NCBI GenBank assembly: GCA_945897545.1
Contig: CAMDGJ010000004.1
Coordinates: 1-37,987, forward strand
Source: Flavobacterium psychrophilum
Lineage (GTDB): Bacteria > Bacteroidota > Bacteroidia > Flavobacteriales > Flavobacteriaceae
Direction of reading: 5' to 3'
DNA: 37,987 bases
Position numbers and translations under genes: made by a program. A model generated the notes under the pieces. That model saw nothing but the letters and a program-made list of their open reading frames with translations. It made no database searches and was not told the origin of the DNA. This document shows, piece after piece, positions 15,231-23,621 of the stretch. Every line of letters begins with the position of its first letter. The stretch's first letter is position 1.

Positions 15231-16667
15231 TTACTTAACAATCCAAGTGTCTTTACTTCCGCCACCTTGCGAAGAATTAACTACTAACGAACCTTCAGTA
15301 AGTGCAACTCTGGTCAATCCTCCAGGAACTATTTTCACACCGTTGGGACCGCACAAAGCATAGGGTCTAAAGTCTACATGTCGAAGTTTTAATTCACCGT
15401 CAATCAAACAAGGTACTGTACTCAGTTGGATTATGGGTTGTGCAATGAAATTGCGTGGATTGTCAAGAATGGCTATTTTGGCATTTGCCAACTCTTGTTC
15501 AGCGGCTTTGTTTCCCATAATCATTCCGTAACCTCCGCTTTGATTGGTTTCTTTGATAACCATATTTTCCATATCGGCAAAAACAAGTTCGCGTTCGTCC
15601 TTGTTTCCCATTTGATAAGTAGGTACATTTTTAAGTATTGGGTCTTCATTAAGATAATATTTGATCATATCAGGAACATAGGCATAAACTGCTTTATCGT
15701 CAGCAACGCCATTCCCAACAGCATTTACTAGAGCAACATTCCCCATTTTATATGCACTTATTAACCCAGGAACACCAAGCGCGCTATCGGGTTTAAATAC
15801 CAAAGGATCCAAATATTCATCGTCAAGCCTTCTATAAATTACGTCAACTTGATGCAGCCCAGATGTGGTTTTCATATAGACTTTACTGTTATTGACCACT
15901 AAGTCCCTACCTTCTACAAGAGGAATTCCCATTTGTCTGGCCAAGAAAGTATGCTCATAATAGGCAGAATTGTATATTCCCGGAGTGAGTAAAACGACAT
16001 TTGGGTTTGAGATATTTCTGGGAGACAATGAAACCAATATATTATGAAAAATCATAGGATAGTTTGCTACCATACTTACATCGTTTGAAGTAAACATTTT
16101 AGGGAAAAGTCTTTTGGTGATTTCCCGATTTTCTAGCATATAGCTTACTCCGCTCGGACATCGCAGATTGTCTTCTAGCACGTAGAATTCTCCTTTTGAT
16201 CCCCGAATTAAGTCAATTCCTGCAATGTGAATATGGATGTTGTGGGGAACCTTTATTCCGTGAACTTCTTGAATATAATGCGGACATGAAGCAATCAATG
16301 CAGCAGGAATAATACCTTCTTTCACAATTTGTTGCTCATTGTAGACGTCTTCTAAGAACAAGTTAAGGGCTTTTAGTCTCTGTGCTATTCCTGTTTCTAC
16401 CTCATCCCAATCCTTTTGTGTGATGATTCTTGGGATAATGTCAAATGGAAAAATTCTTTCGATACCTAGATTATCGTCACCGTAAACCGTAAAAGTGATC
16501 CCCTGGTTCATAAAAAAATCTGCCGCTTGTTTTTGTTTTTGTTTAAGATTTTCTGGACTTAAACTTTGTAATGTATGCAAAACATTGCGATATGAATTTC
16601 GCACTCCTTTACTGGAAAACATTTCGTCCCAGCCGTCGGGGTTCAATTTAGGCATCAACTTCATCAT
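15231..16667 (-). CDS. Circularly permuted ATP-grasp type 2 protein
   Basis: A 478-residue predicted carboxylate-amine ligase (CP_ATPgrasp_2, formerly DUF404/407), using ATP to form an amide or peptide bond in the cytosol. Visible blocks are FTVYGDDNLGIERIFPFDII, the family hallmark VLEDNLRCPSGVSYMLENR, VIYRRLDDEYLDPL, the glycine-rich NQSGGYGMIMG that would cover ATP, and DFRPYAL. Substrates are unknown. I start at ATG 16667 (MMKLMPKLNPDGW): the longer frame to 16721 overlaps the predicted transcription start and adds a hydrophobic tail absent from the domain. First gene of the run ATP-grasp - (mini-ORF) - alpha-E - transglutaminase, which ends in a terminator. Confidence 0.9.
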   Translation of the reverse strand: MMKLMPKLNPDGWDEMFSSKGVRNSYRNVLHTLQSLSPENLKQKQKQAADFFMNQGITFTVYGDDNLGIERIFPFDIIPRIITQKDWDEVETGIAQRLKALNLFLEDVYNEQQIVKEGIIPAALIASCPHYIQEVHGIKVPHNIHIHIAGIDLIRGSKGEFYVLEDNLRCPSGVSYMLENREITKRLFPKMFTSNDVSMVANYPMIFHNILVSLSPRNISNPNVVLLTPGIYNSAYYEHTFLARQMGIPLVEGRDLVVNNSKVYMKTTSGLHQVDVIYRRLDDEYLDPLVFKPDSALGVPGLISAYKMGNVALVNAVGNGVADDKAVYAYVPDMIKYYLNEDPILKNVPTYQMGNKDERELVFADMENMVIKETNQSGGYGMIMGNKAAEQELANAKIAILDNPRNFIAQPIIQLSTVPCLIDGELKLRHVDFRPYALCGPNGVKIVPGGLTRVALTEGSLVVNSSQGGGSKDTWIVK

Positions 16668-16728
16668 ATCTATTATTATTAAATATTCAAATTTTAGGCT
16701 ATTTTGATAAAAAAAAGTCACTTTATGA

Positions 16729-16757
16729 CAAAGTTATTACTTTATTTTAATCAAAAA
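16729..16757 (-). promoter_or_regulatory. Promoter of the ATP-grasp/alpha-E/transglutaminase operon
   Basis: On the minus strand TAACTTTG (16736-16729) matches the Bacteroidota -7 box TAnnTTTG and TTTTTG (16757-16752) lies 15 nt upstream as a -33 candidate, slightly closer than typical. Transcription would begin near 16722, which supports the ATG at 16667. The rest of the 16722-17064 gap shows no RNA motif I recognise. Confidence 0.55.
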
Positions 16758-17064
16758 CTGAATTTTGTTATGTATTTAACAATTTATACAACATTCGTTT
16801 TTTTTACAATTATTATTAATAATCTTATTATTTTACGGTCTCTTTTTTTTAATTCTGCAATTATTAACCGCCTTTGATTAGATAGCAGGTAACTAAAAGG
16901 CCACAATTGCTAAAAGACCTTCTTCGGTGGTACAAGAATGAAAACCTAATATGAAGAATAAACAACTCTAATAAAAAGCATTACTGAAAAATAGTAATTA
17001 CGCTAACCGCTTTTTTGGAAAATAGAAAGAATACGTTAATTTTATAAAAGTTTTACTCATTTTA

Positions 17065-19155
17065 ATGATCCGTCAATTGTCTAAAAATATTCTTTTCTTT
17101 TTTCTTTTTTTTTATGGGATTGTTTCTGTTTTCAGCCAAGTAAAAAAGGATACCATAGCCATACCAGAAATCATTTTGGATGCTTCCCCAATAAAAAATT
17201 CGCTTCAAAACGCGGCTTCCTCAGTTTCGGTAATTAGTTCTGCCGACATTAATAAAACAGACGGAATTATTCTTACTCCTGTTCTGAATACAATTCCGGG
17301 TGTTTACATGCAACAAGCTAATTTGAATACTAATAGAATTACAATTCGCGGCATTGGTGCTCGTTCACAGTTTGGCACAAATAGAGTAAAGGCCTATTTC
17401 GATGGGATTCCGTTGAGTTCAGGAGAAGGTGAAACAGTGATAGAAGATATAGATCTAGCCTCAATAGAAAAAATAGAAATCATAAAAGGCCCAAACTCTA
17501 GCAGTTTTGGTTCTGGTTTGGGCGGGGTGATTCATTTGTTTTCAAGAGAATCTCCTGTATTGGAATCTTTTGGAAAAGTTACAACGACTTTTGGTAGTTA
17601 TGGTTTGCTCCAACAACGACTTTCCGGAGGATACAGCGATCCTAACTCGAATGTATATTCAAGCTATTCTGATTTGCAAACTGATGGCTATAGAGCAAAT
17701 AGTTCCTATAAGAGACAAGCGTTTAACCTACACGGAAAACAAAAAATAGCCGAAAACGGGAATTTGTCTTTTATAGGGATTTTTACCAGACTCAATGCCT
17801 ATATTCCGAGTTCATTGAATGAAAAAGATTTTGTAGACAATCCAGAAAAGGCAGCGCCGACTTGGGCAGCAGCGCAAGGGTATGAGTCTTACGACAAATT
17901 CTTGTTAGGTTTGGGATATGACCATCAATTTTCTAAAAACTGGGCTTTGGAATCGAGTCTTTTTTCAAATTTTAAATCGGGTTATGAAACAAGGCCGTTT
18001 GATATTTTAGCGGATAAAATAAATTCCGCGGGTCTTCGCCTAAATGTAAATTATAAAGACCATTTTTTTTCATTGCCTTTTGAGTTGAGTTTCGGAACTG
18101 AAATGGCTGCTGAGCAATACAAATATTCCCTTTATCGCAATTTATACTTGTCACAACCCGGACAAGGAAGTATAGAAGGGGAGGAGTTCAGCGCAATTGA
18201 ACAAAACCGAAACTATGGCAACTATTTTCTGCAAATGGAAGTTTGGCTGTTGAAAAACCTTCATTTAGAAACCGGAATAGCACTAAATACCACAACATAT
18301 TCGTTGGACGACGTTTTTAAACCGAATGCTGACAGCCAAAACAAAACCTACACTTTTGGTGGTATTTGGTCACCAAGGATTGGACTTTCTTATAAAGTAG
18401 GGGAAGGAAAAAACATTTACACCGCAGTCAGCAAAGGATTTTCGGTACCGTCTGTTGCTGAAACGCTAACGCCTGAAGGACAAATCAATACCGATTTAAA
18501 ACCAGAAGTAGCTTGGAATTACGAGTTGGGATTCAAGGGAAATTGGTTTGGAAACCAATTACATACTGAATTCACTCTTTTCAGTACGCAAATAGAAAAT
18601 GTATTGGTAGCACAACGCACCGCCGATGACCAATATGTAGGAGTCAACGCGGGATCAAGTTCCCATAGGGGAGTGGAGTTTCTGGTTAATTACACCCTTT
18701 TCAAATCTAGTAAATTTCAATTCACGCCCTATTTTTCAGCAGCTCTTAATAATTTTAAATTTAAGGACTTTGTAGATAGAGGTAATGATTATTCAGGCAA
18801 TCAACTCACGGGAGTTCCTGATAAACAACTGAATTTTGGATTGGATGTAAACACAAAAAAAGGCTTTAGTATCAATATGTCTTATCGAATTATTGGAAAA
18901 ATTCCAATGAATGATTCGAACACAAAATACAGTGAGTCCTATTCTTTACTCGATATAAAAGCAAATTATAGGTGCACAATACTCAAAGTCCTGCGAACAG
19001 AATTAAATGCTGGAGTTAATAATGCATTAGACGAGAAGTATGCGGCAAGTATTTTGCCAAACGCAGTAGGTTTTGGAGGTGCGCAACCCAGATATTTTTA
19101 TCCTGGGAATCCTAAAAATTATTACGGAGGTTTGTCAATTGGCTATATTTTTTAG
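17065..19155 (+). CDS. TonB-dependent outer-membrane receptor
   Basis: A 696-residue TonB-dependent transporter. After the signal peptide (about 1-25, ending VFSQ) comes the plug domain: SVSVISSADINKTDG, LNTIPGVYMQQANLNTNRITIRGIG and the conserved IEKIEIIKGPNSSSFGSG. A 22-stranded barrel follows and ends in Phe (SIGYIF). There is no carboxypeptidase-like N-terminal domain, so it is not of the SusC type; its form fits siderophore, haem or other small-molecule uptake. The ligand cannot be told. It is convergent with the cytochrome c gene (23 nt between stops), so it is not in one operon with it. The 343-bp upstream region showed no cobalamin or TPP riboswitch core. Confidence 0.9.
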   Translation: MIRQLSKNILFFFLFFYGIVSVFSQVKKDTIAIPEIILDASPIKNSLQNAASSVSVISSADINKTDGIILTPVLNTIPGVYMQQANLNTNRITIRGIGARSQFGTNRVKAYFDGIPLSSGEGETVIEDIDLASIEKIEIIKGPNSSSFGSGLGGVIHLFSRESPVLESFGKVTTTFGSYGLLQQRLSGGYSDPNSNVYSSYSDLQTDGYRANSSYKRQAFNLHGKQKIAENGNLSFIGIFTRLNAYIPSSLNEKDFVDNPEKAAPTWAAAQGYESYDKFLLGLGYDHQFSKNWALESSLFSNFKSGYETRPFDILADKINSAGLRLNVNYKDHFFSLPFELSFGTEMAAEQYKYSLYRNLYLSQPGQGSIEGEEFSAIEQNRNYGNYFLQMEVWLLKNLHLETGIALNTTTYSLDDVFKPNADSQNKTYTFGGIWSPRIGLSYKVGEGKNIYTAVSKGFSVPSVAETLTPEGQINTDLKPEVAWNYELGFKGNWFGNQLHTEFTLFSTQIENVLVAQRTADDQYVGVNAGSSSHRGVEFLVNYTLFKSSKFQFTPYFSAALNNFKFKDFVDRGNDYSGNQLTGVPDKQLNFGLDVNTKKGFSINMSYRIIGKIPMNDSNTKYSESYSLLDIKANYRCTILKVLRTELNAGVNNALDEKYAASILPNAVGFGGAQPRYFYPGNPKNYYGGLSIGYIF

Positions 19156-19178
19156 GTAGTTGTTTCAAAGGATTAATC

Positions 19179-19649
19179 TCATTTTTTGATGTTTTCGACT
19201 TCCTCTGTAGTGACTTTTTTGCTTTGTTTGTTGCCCCAAGAATTCATAATGTAATTCATTACATCGGCCACTTCTTCATTCGAAAGTCCCATAGGAGGCA
19301 TTAGGGTGTTGAAGGTTTTTTTATTGACAACAATTGCGCCACTTTGCCCAAATTTAACGGCATGAATACTTTGGGTTCTTTTTTTTGTGAGCCAGTCAGA
19401 GCCGTCGAGCGGGGGGAAATTTTTACCATCTCCTTTTCCGTTAGCACCATGGCATTGAATGCAAAAATCATCATAGATTTCTTTTCCGGCTTGCTGTACG
19501 TTTTGCTCAGCAATTTGATCACTATTTATTTTTGAAACAAGAGTATAATTATTTTCATCTAGTACTGACGATTGCAAAACAAAGTTTTTATGGGGAAAGC
19601 ATCCCAGCAAAAACAGTCCTAAACCCATTAAAAAGTTACTTATAAACAT
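19179..19649 (-). CDS. Class I cytochrome c lipoprotein
   Basis: A 156-residue periplasm-facing lipoprotein (lipobox LLGC, Cys17) with one haem c site C63-I-Q-C66-H67 and the distal Met in LMPPMGLS (Met117 or Met120). This is a normal monohaem class I domain. It lies 3 nt downstream of the PQQ-type sugar dehydrogenase gene, so the pair is translated together: the cytochrome is the likely electron acceptor that passes electrons from sugar oxidation to the respiratory chain. Confidence 0.88.
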   Translation of the reverse strand: MFISNFLMGLGLFLLGCFPHKNFVLQSSVLDENNYTLVSKINSDQIAEQNVQQAGKEIYDDFCIQCHGANGKGDGKNFPPLDGSDWLTKKRTQSIHAVKFGQSGAIVVNKKTFNTLMPPMGLSNEEVADVMNYIMNSWGNKQSKKVTTEEVENIKK

Positions 19650-19652
19650 AAA

Positions 19653-20777
19653 TTAATTTGGAATAATTTTGAGAATTCCTTTTCCTTCAACGGCGACGTA
19701 AATATAGCCATCAGGGCCTTGCATCACATTTCGTAACCGACCAATGTCCGCCGCAATTTTTTGTCGCTCAATCACTTCTTTCCCTTTCAATTTAACTAAT
19801 TCTAAATATTGAAATACTAAAGATCCTACTAGTAAATGCCCTTTCCAATCTGGATATTTATCACTCGTGACAAAAGCCAGACCGCTTGGAGCGATAGAGG
19901 GTAGCCAATAGTAAATGGGGTTTTCTATTCCTGGTTTTTGAGTTTCTGTGGTGATAGTAGTTCCGTCATAATTGATGCCGTAAGTCACTACTGGCCAACC
20001 ATAATTGGCTCCTTTTTTTATAATATTAATTTCATCACCACCTTTAGGACCGTGTTCATGTGCCCAAATTTCTCCTGTTTCAGGATTCTTTGCCATTCCT
20101 TGTGGATTGCGGTTACCAAAAGTATAAATTGCTTCTTTTACACCAACTTGACCTACAAAAGGATTGTCTTTAGGAATACTTCCGTCATCATTTAAACGGT
20201 ATATTTTACCACAATCACGGCTAATATCTTGAGGGTTGTCCTTATTATTACCGCGTTCCCCTATAGAAAAATACAAATAACCCTGGTTGTCAAAAACAAT
20301 TCGTGAACCAAAATGCTGTCCTTTAGTGGTGTTCGGACCAGCTTTATATAAAGATTCTATTTGTGTTAAACCTCCATCTTGTAATTTTGCTCTAATGAGT
20401 TTGGTATTGCCACCTTCGCCTTCGCCTTCTTCTGCGGCATAAGTAATATAAATCCAGCCATTTTTAGCATAGTTGGGGTGGAGGGCGATGTCTAATAAAC
20501 CGCCTTGCCCTCTGGTATAAACTTGAGGTACATTTTTTATCTCGGTTTTTGCACCATTTTTTATCTGATATAAAACGCCGCTTTTTTCGGTGACTAACAT
20601 ACTTCCATCAGGTAGCCAAGTCATTCCCCAAGGTATTTGAATATCGGGAATCACGGTCTCCAAGGTATAATTTTTGAGGTCTTCTTTGATGGGAACATCG
20701 TTAGGTTTCAGCTGCGCATTGCAACTGAGTAGAATGAAAGATAAAAACAAAACATAAACCAGTGTAATTTTTTTCAT
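19653..20777 (-). CDS. PQQ-dependent aldose/glucose dehydrogenase (soluble GDH/YliI family) lipoprotein
   Basis: A 374-residue six-bladed propeller oxidoreductase that would oxidise aldose sugars in the periplasm with PQQ. Blocks seen: IPWGMTWLPDGSMLVTEKSG, GQGGLLDIALHPNY, GQHFGSRIVF, FGNRNPQGMA and WAHEHGPKGGDEINII, which include the family's PQQ/Ca2+ site motifs, then IAPSGLAF and RLRNVMQGPDGYIYV. I start at ATG 20777, which gives a proper lipoprotein signal (MKKITLVYVLFLSFILLSC, Cys19); the longer frame to 20855 reads through an intergenic repeat. Paired with the cytochrome c gene downstream. PQQ synthesis genes are not in the window; the cell may scavenge PQQ. Confidence 0.88.
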   Translation of the reverse strand: MKKITLVYVLFLSFILLSCNAQLKPNDVPIKEDLKNYTLETVIPDIQIPWGMTWLPDGSMLVTEKSGVLYQIKNGAKTEIKNVPQVYTRGQGGLLDIALHPNYAKNGWIYITYAAEEGEGEGGNTKLIRAKLQDGGLTQIESLYKAGPNTTKGQHFGSRIVFDNQGYLYFSIGERGNNKDNPQDISRDCGKIYRLNDDGSIPKDNPFVGQVGVKEAIYTFGNRNPQGMAKNPETGEIWAHEHGPKGGDEINIIKKGANYGWPVVTYGINYDGTTITTETQKPGIENPIYYWLPSIAPSGLAFVTSDKYPDWKGHLLVGSLVFQYLELVKLKGKEVIERQKIAADIGRLRNVMQGPDGYIYVAVEGKGILKIIPN

Positions 20778-20811
20778 ATGTAGATAATATTTGTTTTTTA
20801 AAGGAATATGG

Positions 20812-21032
20812 AATTGCTTCGCCTGTTCGCTTAAGCTCGGGTCGCATATCTTCATTGGTGTTTGCGACCGAATTTAAAGTTATGCTCATTTCATAGGTTG
20901 ATATTTATTGTTTTTTAGCGGTCAAACCTGTCTGCCGACAGGCAGGTGTAATTGCTATGCCTGTTCGCTTTCGCTCGAGTCGCATATCATCATCGGTGTT
21001 TGCGACCAATTTTAGATAATGCTCATTTCATA
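20812..21032. repeat. Two ~84-bp imperfect direct repeats around a 22-nt hairpin
   Basis: Unit 1 (20812-20895) and unit 2 (20950-21032) align almost end to end (AATTGC...CCTGTTCGCTT...GTCGCATATC...TGTTTGCGACC...ATGCTCATTTCATA). Between them lies the hairpin ACCTGTCTGCCGACAGGCAG (20926-20947), which recurs with changes at 30451 and 35654. The gap 20778-21190 holds nothing else apart from the 3' flank of the tRNA-Arg copy. Confidence 0.85.
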
Positions 21033-21190
21033 CGTTTAATTTTTAGGAACGTGATTTTAAATCTTTTTTAAAGATAGTAAAAGAGTAAGCAAATAGACAA
21101 ATAATTTTTTAAGATTTTCAGTTTACAAGACTTTAATTAGTGCTGTTTAAAGTATGTCAGGAATTGAAAAAGATGGGTTTTTGTAAATTG

Positions 21191-21262
21191 TAGCCCCGCC
21201 GAGAATCGAACTCGGATCAAAAGTTTAGGAAACTCCCATTCTATCCGCTGAACTAGGGGGCT
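21191..21262 (-). tRNA. Second tRNA-Arg (CCT) copy with a mismatched acceptor pair
   Basis: Nearly identical to 12836-12907, with the same anticodon loop TTCCTAA and T-arm. Two changes: ACGG to GCGG in the D-loop, and position 7 of the acceptor is C rather than G, giving a C-C mismatch with position 66 (AGCCCCC against CGGGGCT). About 53 bp of 3' flank are also similar to copy 1. It may be a weak functional gene or an early pseudogene. Confidence 0.8.
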
Positions 21263-22121
21263 ACAAGCAAAAAGGGAATCATTTCTGATAGCCTTTCTGC
21301 TTTTGTTCCCCTTATTGGAGAAAGTTGCAGTTTTAACTCAATGATTTCTTACTCAATTATATTAAAATCAATAAGATATATTTTAATTTAAAAAATAATA
21401 AAATTCAATAACCTCTTCAAATATATTATCAGGTTACCTCAACAATTCATGATAATATCTCTTCAGCTTTTTGACATAATTTGGCTAATTCAGGTTGTTT
21501 TTTCTGTCTTAAATTATGTAAAATTTTTGTCTGGTTTTTGGGGTTCAGCATAAAACAGCCTCAAGTGTTTATTGCTTGAAAAATGTGGCATAAAATTAGA
21601 ATAACTTTTTCAGGCCTAAAAAGGCCAAAAGTTATTTCCAATTTTAGCCGAGAAACCGAAAAAAAATATCTTAGTTTAGTTGGATATTTTGTTTAAAAAA
21701 GGGGGGCAGCATAGTATAGATTTAATAAAACAAATTTATTTTAAAGATATACCTTTAAATAAATCATAGTATTACGTTTTAAAATTCGTCTATTCAAGTT
21801 ATGAAATCAAAATATGGAAAGAATTCATAGAAATACATTGGATTAATTTGCAAGTTTTACCTTAAATGAATCTATTGAGAAATTTATTTTCCCGATTTCG
21901 CCGACTTAATAACAATAAATTTAGATACTCCATCGACATTGTTTTGATGAGCTTTTTAAATTTTTATTAATAGAAATGGAGAATAAATTTATTTTAATTT
22001 AAGGTTTGGTAAAAAAATAAAAAAGAGGAGGAAGCTAAAAAGCTATAGATTCGATATAAGGTCTTCTAAAGAAAAAAAATGCTAGAAATTGTTTGACTTA
22101 TGTTTAAGCTGTAAAAACAAA
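21263..22121. other. Long gap without a recognisable gene
   Basis: About 860 bp, very AT-rich. It contains a hairpin at 21599-21636 (AATAACTTTT and AAAAGTTATT around GGCCTAAAAAGGCC) and a minus-strand 34-codon frame at 21447-21551 beginning MLNPKNQTKILHNLRQ and ending QKAEEILS. The frame looks protein-like (basic, helical) and may be the tail of a decayed gene, but I cannot name it. I see nothing else coding on either strand. Confidence 0.5.
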
Positions 22122-22149
22122 AAAGCCTCTACATTTCTGTAAAGGCTTC
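22122..22149 (-). terminator. Terminator of the Fic gene
   Basis: On the minus strand AAGCCTTTACAG...TGTAGAGGCTT forms an interrupted stem followed by seven T, G and five T, 20 nt beyond the Fic stop. Confidence 0.7.
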
Positions 22150-22169
22150 TAAAAAAGCTCTCCTATTCG

Positions 22170-23237
22170 TTATTTTGATAATATTTCAAACAACCTATAA
22201 TTAACATAATAATTTGACTTACCTAACTTTTCCTTTTTTACCAATCCATCGTTAGATAATTTATTTAGATAAGCAGCCGCAGTAATTCTTGAAACACCTA
22301 AATCCTGTTCTAAAAATTCTATTTTAGTATAAGGATGTTTGAATAAATTATTAAGCAAATCTTGACTATAAAATTTGTAATCATTTCTAATTCTGTGCTT
22401 GTATTCAAGAAACAGATTTTTTATTTTTTCAATAACTAAAATGGTGTCATTAGAAGTTACTTCAACGGCTTCTAATATAAATAAAACCCAATTTTCCCAT
22501 TCGTCTTTGTCACGAACTTCTTGAAGTAATTTATAGTAATTCCCTTTTTTAGAAATAATATATTTGCTCAAATAAAGTATAGGAAGGTTCAATAAATCTT
22601 GTGTCACAAGATATAATACATTTATTATTCTGCCTGTTGTACCGTTGCCATCATAAAATGGATGAATACTCTCAAATTGATAATGTATAATTGCCATTTT
22701 TATTAATGGGTCTAATTCACTGAATTGATTATCGTTTATGAAAATTTCAAGATTAGACATTAAATCATTAATTTCAGAGATGTCTTGCGGTGGTGTATAG
22801 ATAGTTTCTCCTGTGCTTGAATTTTTTAGAGTTGTTCCGGGAACTTTTCTAAAACCAGCATTGTTGTTTTCCAACATTGATTGAATCTCGACAATAATGT
22901 TATTAGTTATTAGTTTATTCTTGGATATTAAACCAAACCCTTTTTTTAAGGCTTCTATATAATTATGTACTTCCTTGGCGTTTAGTGATTTTATTTCATT
23001 AACATTTAATTCAGCCTTGTATAAGTCGTCGTGTGTGGTAATTATGTTTTCAATCGCAGAACTATCTTTTGCCTCTTGAAGACCTAATGTATTAATTAAG
23101 ATACTCTCATTTGGAATACTTGTAGCAACCCCTTTTAATTCAGCTAATGCCCTATGTGCCGTAGATAATTTTTTTAGAATTTTCTTGGTTTCTATATCCT
23201 TTTCTGCCGGTAGTTTTTTTAATTCAAATGATTTCAT
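22170..23237 (-). CDS. Fic domain protein with N-terminal inhibitory helix and C-terminal winged helix
   Basis: A 355-residue Fic protein, predicted to transfer AMP (or another nucleotide) to a Tyr, Ser or Thr of a target. The catalytic loop is H192-P-F-Y-D-G-N-G-T200-T-G-R203; the canonical motif is HPFx(D/E)GNGRxxR, so the first Arg is Thr here. The inhibitory motif (S/T)xxxE(G/N) is seen N-terminally as SSAIEN (59-64), marking a class II Fic with auto-inhibition. The flap ETIYTPP is at 144-150. The last ~70 residues (FLEQDLGVSRITAAAYLNKL) form a winged helix, suggesting DNA binding or autoregulation. A perfect palindrome lies just upstream of the start. Single gene, no antitoxin partner seen. 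Confidence 0.9.
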   Translation of the reverse strand: MKSFELKKLPAEKDIETKKILKKLSTAHRALAELKGVATSIPNESILINTLGLQEAKDSSAIENIITTHDDLYKAELNVNEIKSLNAKEVHNYIEALKKGFGLISKNKLITNNIIVEIQSMLENNNAGFRKVPGTTLKNSSTGETIYTPPQDISEINDLMSNLEIFINDNQFSELDPLIKMAIIHYQFESIHPFYDGNGTTGRIINVLYLVTQDLLNLPILYLSKYIISKKGNYYKLLQEVRDKDEWENWVLFILEAVEVTSNDTILVIEKIKNLFLEYKHRIRNDYKFYSQDLLNNLFKHPYTKIEFLEQDLGVSRITAAAYLNKLSNDGLVKKEKLGKSNYYVNYRLFEILSK

Positions 23238-23263
23238 ATGTATAAAAAAATGGATTTATTTAT

Positions 23264-23308
23264 CAAAGGCAGTTAATTATGATAAGAAAATCGCATTTTC
23301 TTATCATA
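23264..23308 (-). promoter_or_regulatory. Fic promoter candidate overlapped by a perfect 31-bp palindrome
   Basis: A 14-nt arm, 3-nt loop, 14-nt arm palindrome (23278-23308; TATGATAAGAAAAT / ATTTTCTTATCATA) lies 41 nt upstream of the Fic ATG. On the minus strand TGCCTTTG (23271-23264) is one base off the -7 consensus TAnnTTTG, so the palindrome covers the -33 region, a natural operator position. The Fic winged helix is a candidate ligand. The rest of the 23238-23574 gap has nothing I can name. Confidence 0.5.
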
Positions 23309-23574
23309 TAGAGAATGAAGTGTAAAGAAAAATCAATTTCCTTTACATAAGAATTCAATATCCAACATTAAGCTAAAACGCAATCAGTACTATGAAATTA
23401 AAAATTAAGTGTATTCAAAATTGTCGAGTAATAGTCGGGCAACTACTATAAAAAAAGCCCGTAATATATTGATTAACAATACAATTACAGACTTTTTAAG
23501 TACCCTTCACTATCAAGTTGTCGAATCATTTTATAGTAGATTTAAAACGATTGCACTACGCTTACATACTACTA

Positions 23575-23601
23575 ACAAAAAAGCCACAGTTTCCTGTGGC
23601 T
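23575..23601 (-). terminator. Terminator of the LamG protein gene
   Basis: On the minus strand GCCACAG-GAAA-CTGTGGC is a perfect 7-bp stem with a GNRA-like tetraloop, followed by TTTTTTG. Clear intrinsic terminator. Confidence 0.85.
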
Positions 23602-23621
23602 CATTTGTAACGTAACTAAAC

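Noticed and set aside
16758..17064. Possible riboswitch upstream of the TonB receptor
   Set aside because: No cobalamin, TPP or other core motif could be recognised in the region; only AT-rich sequence is seen.
22170..23237. Fic toxin-antitoxin pair
   Set aside because: The inhibitory motif is within the Fic protein itself and no separate small antitoxin gene adjoins it.
23409..23615. Plus-strand 68-codon frame between Fic and LamG genes
   Set aside because: It runs through the LamG gene's terminator and shows no protein-like pattern.
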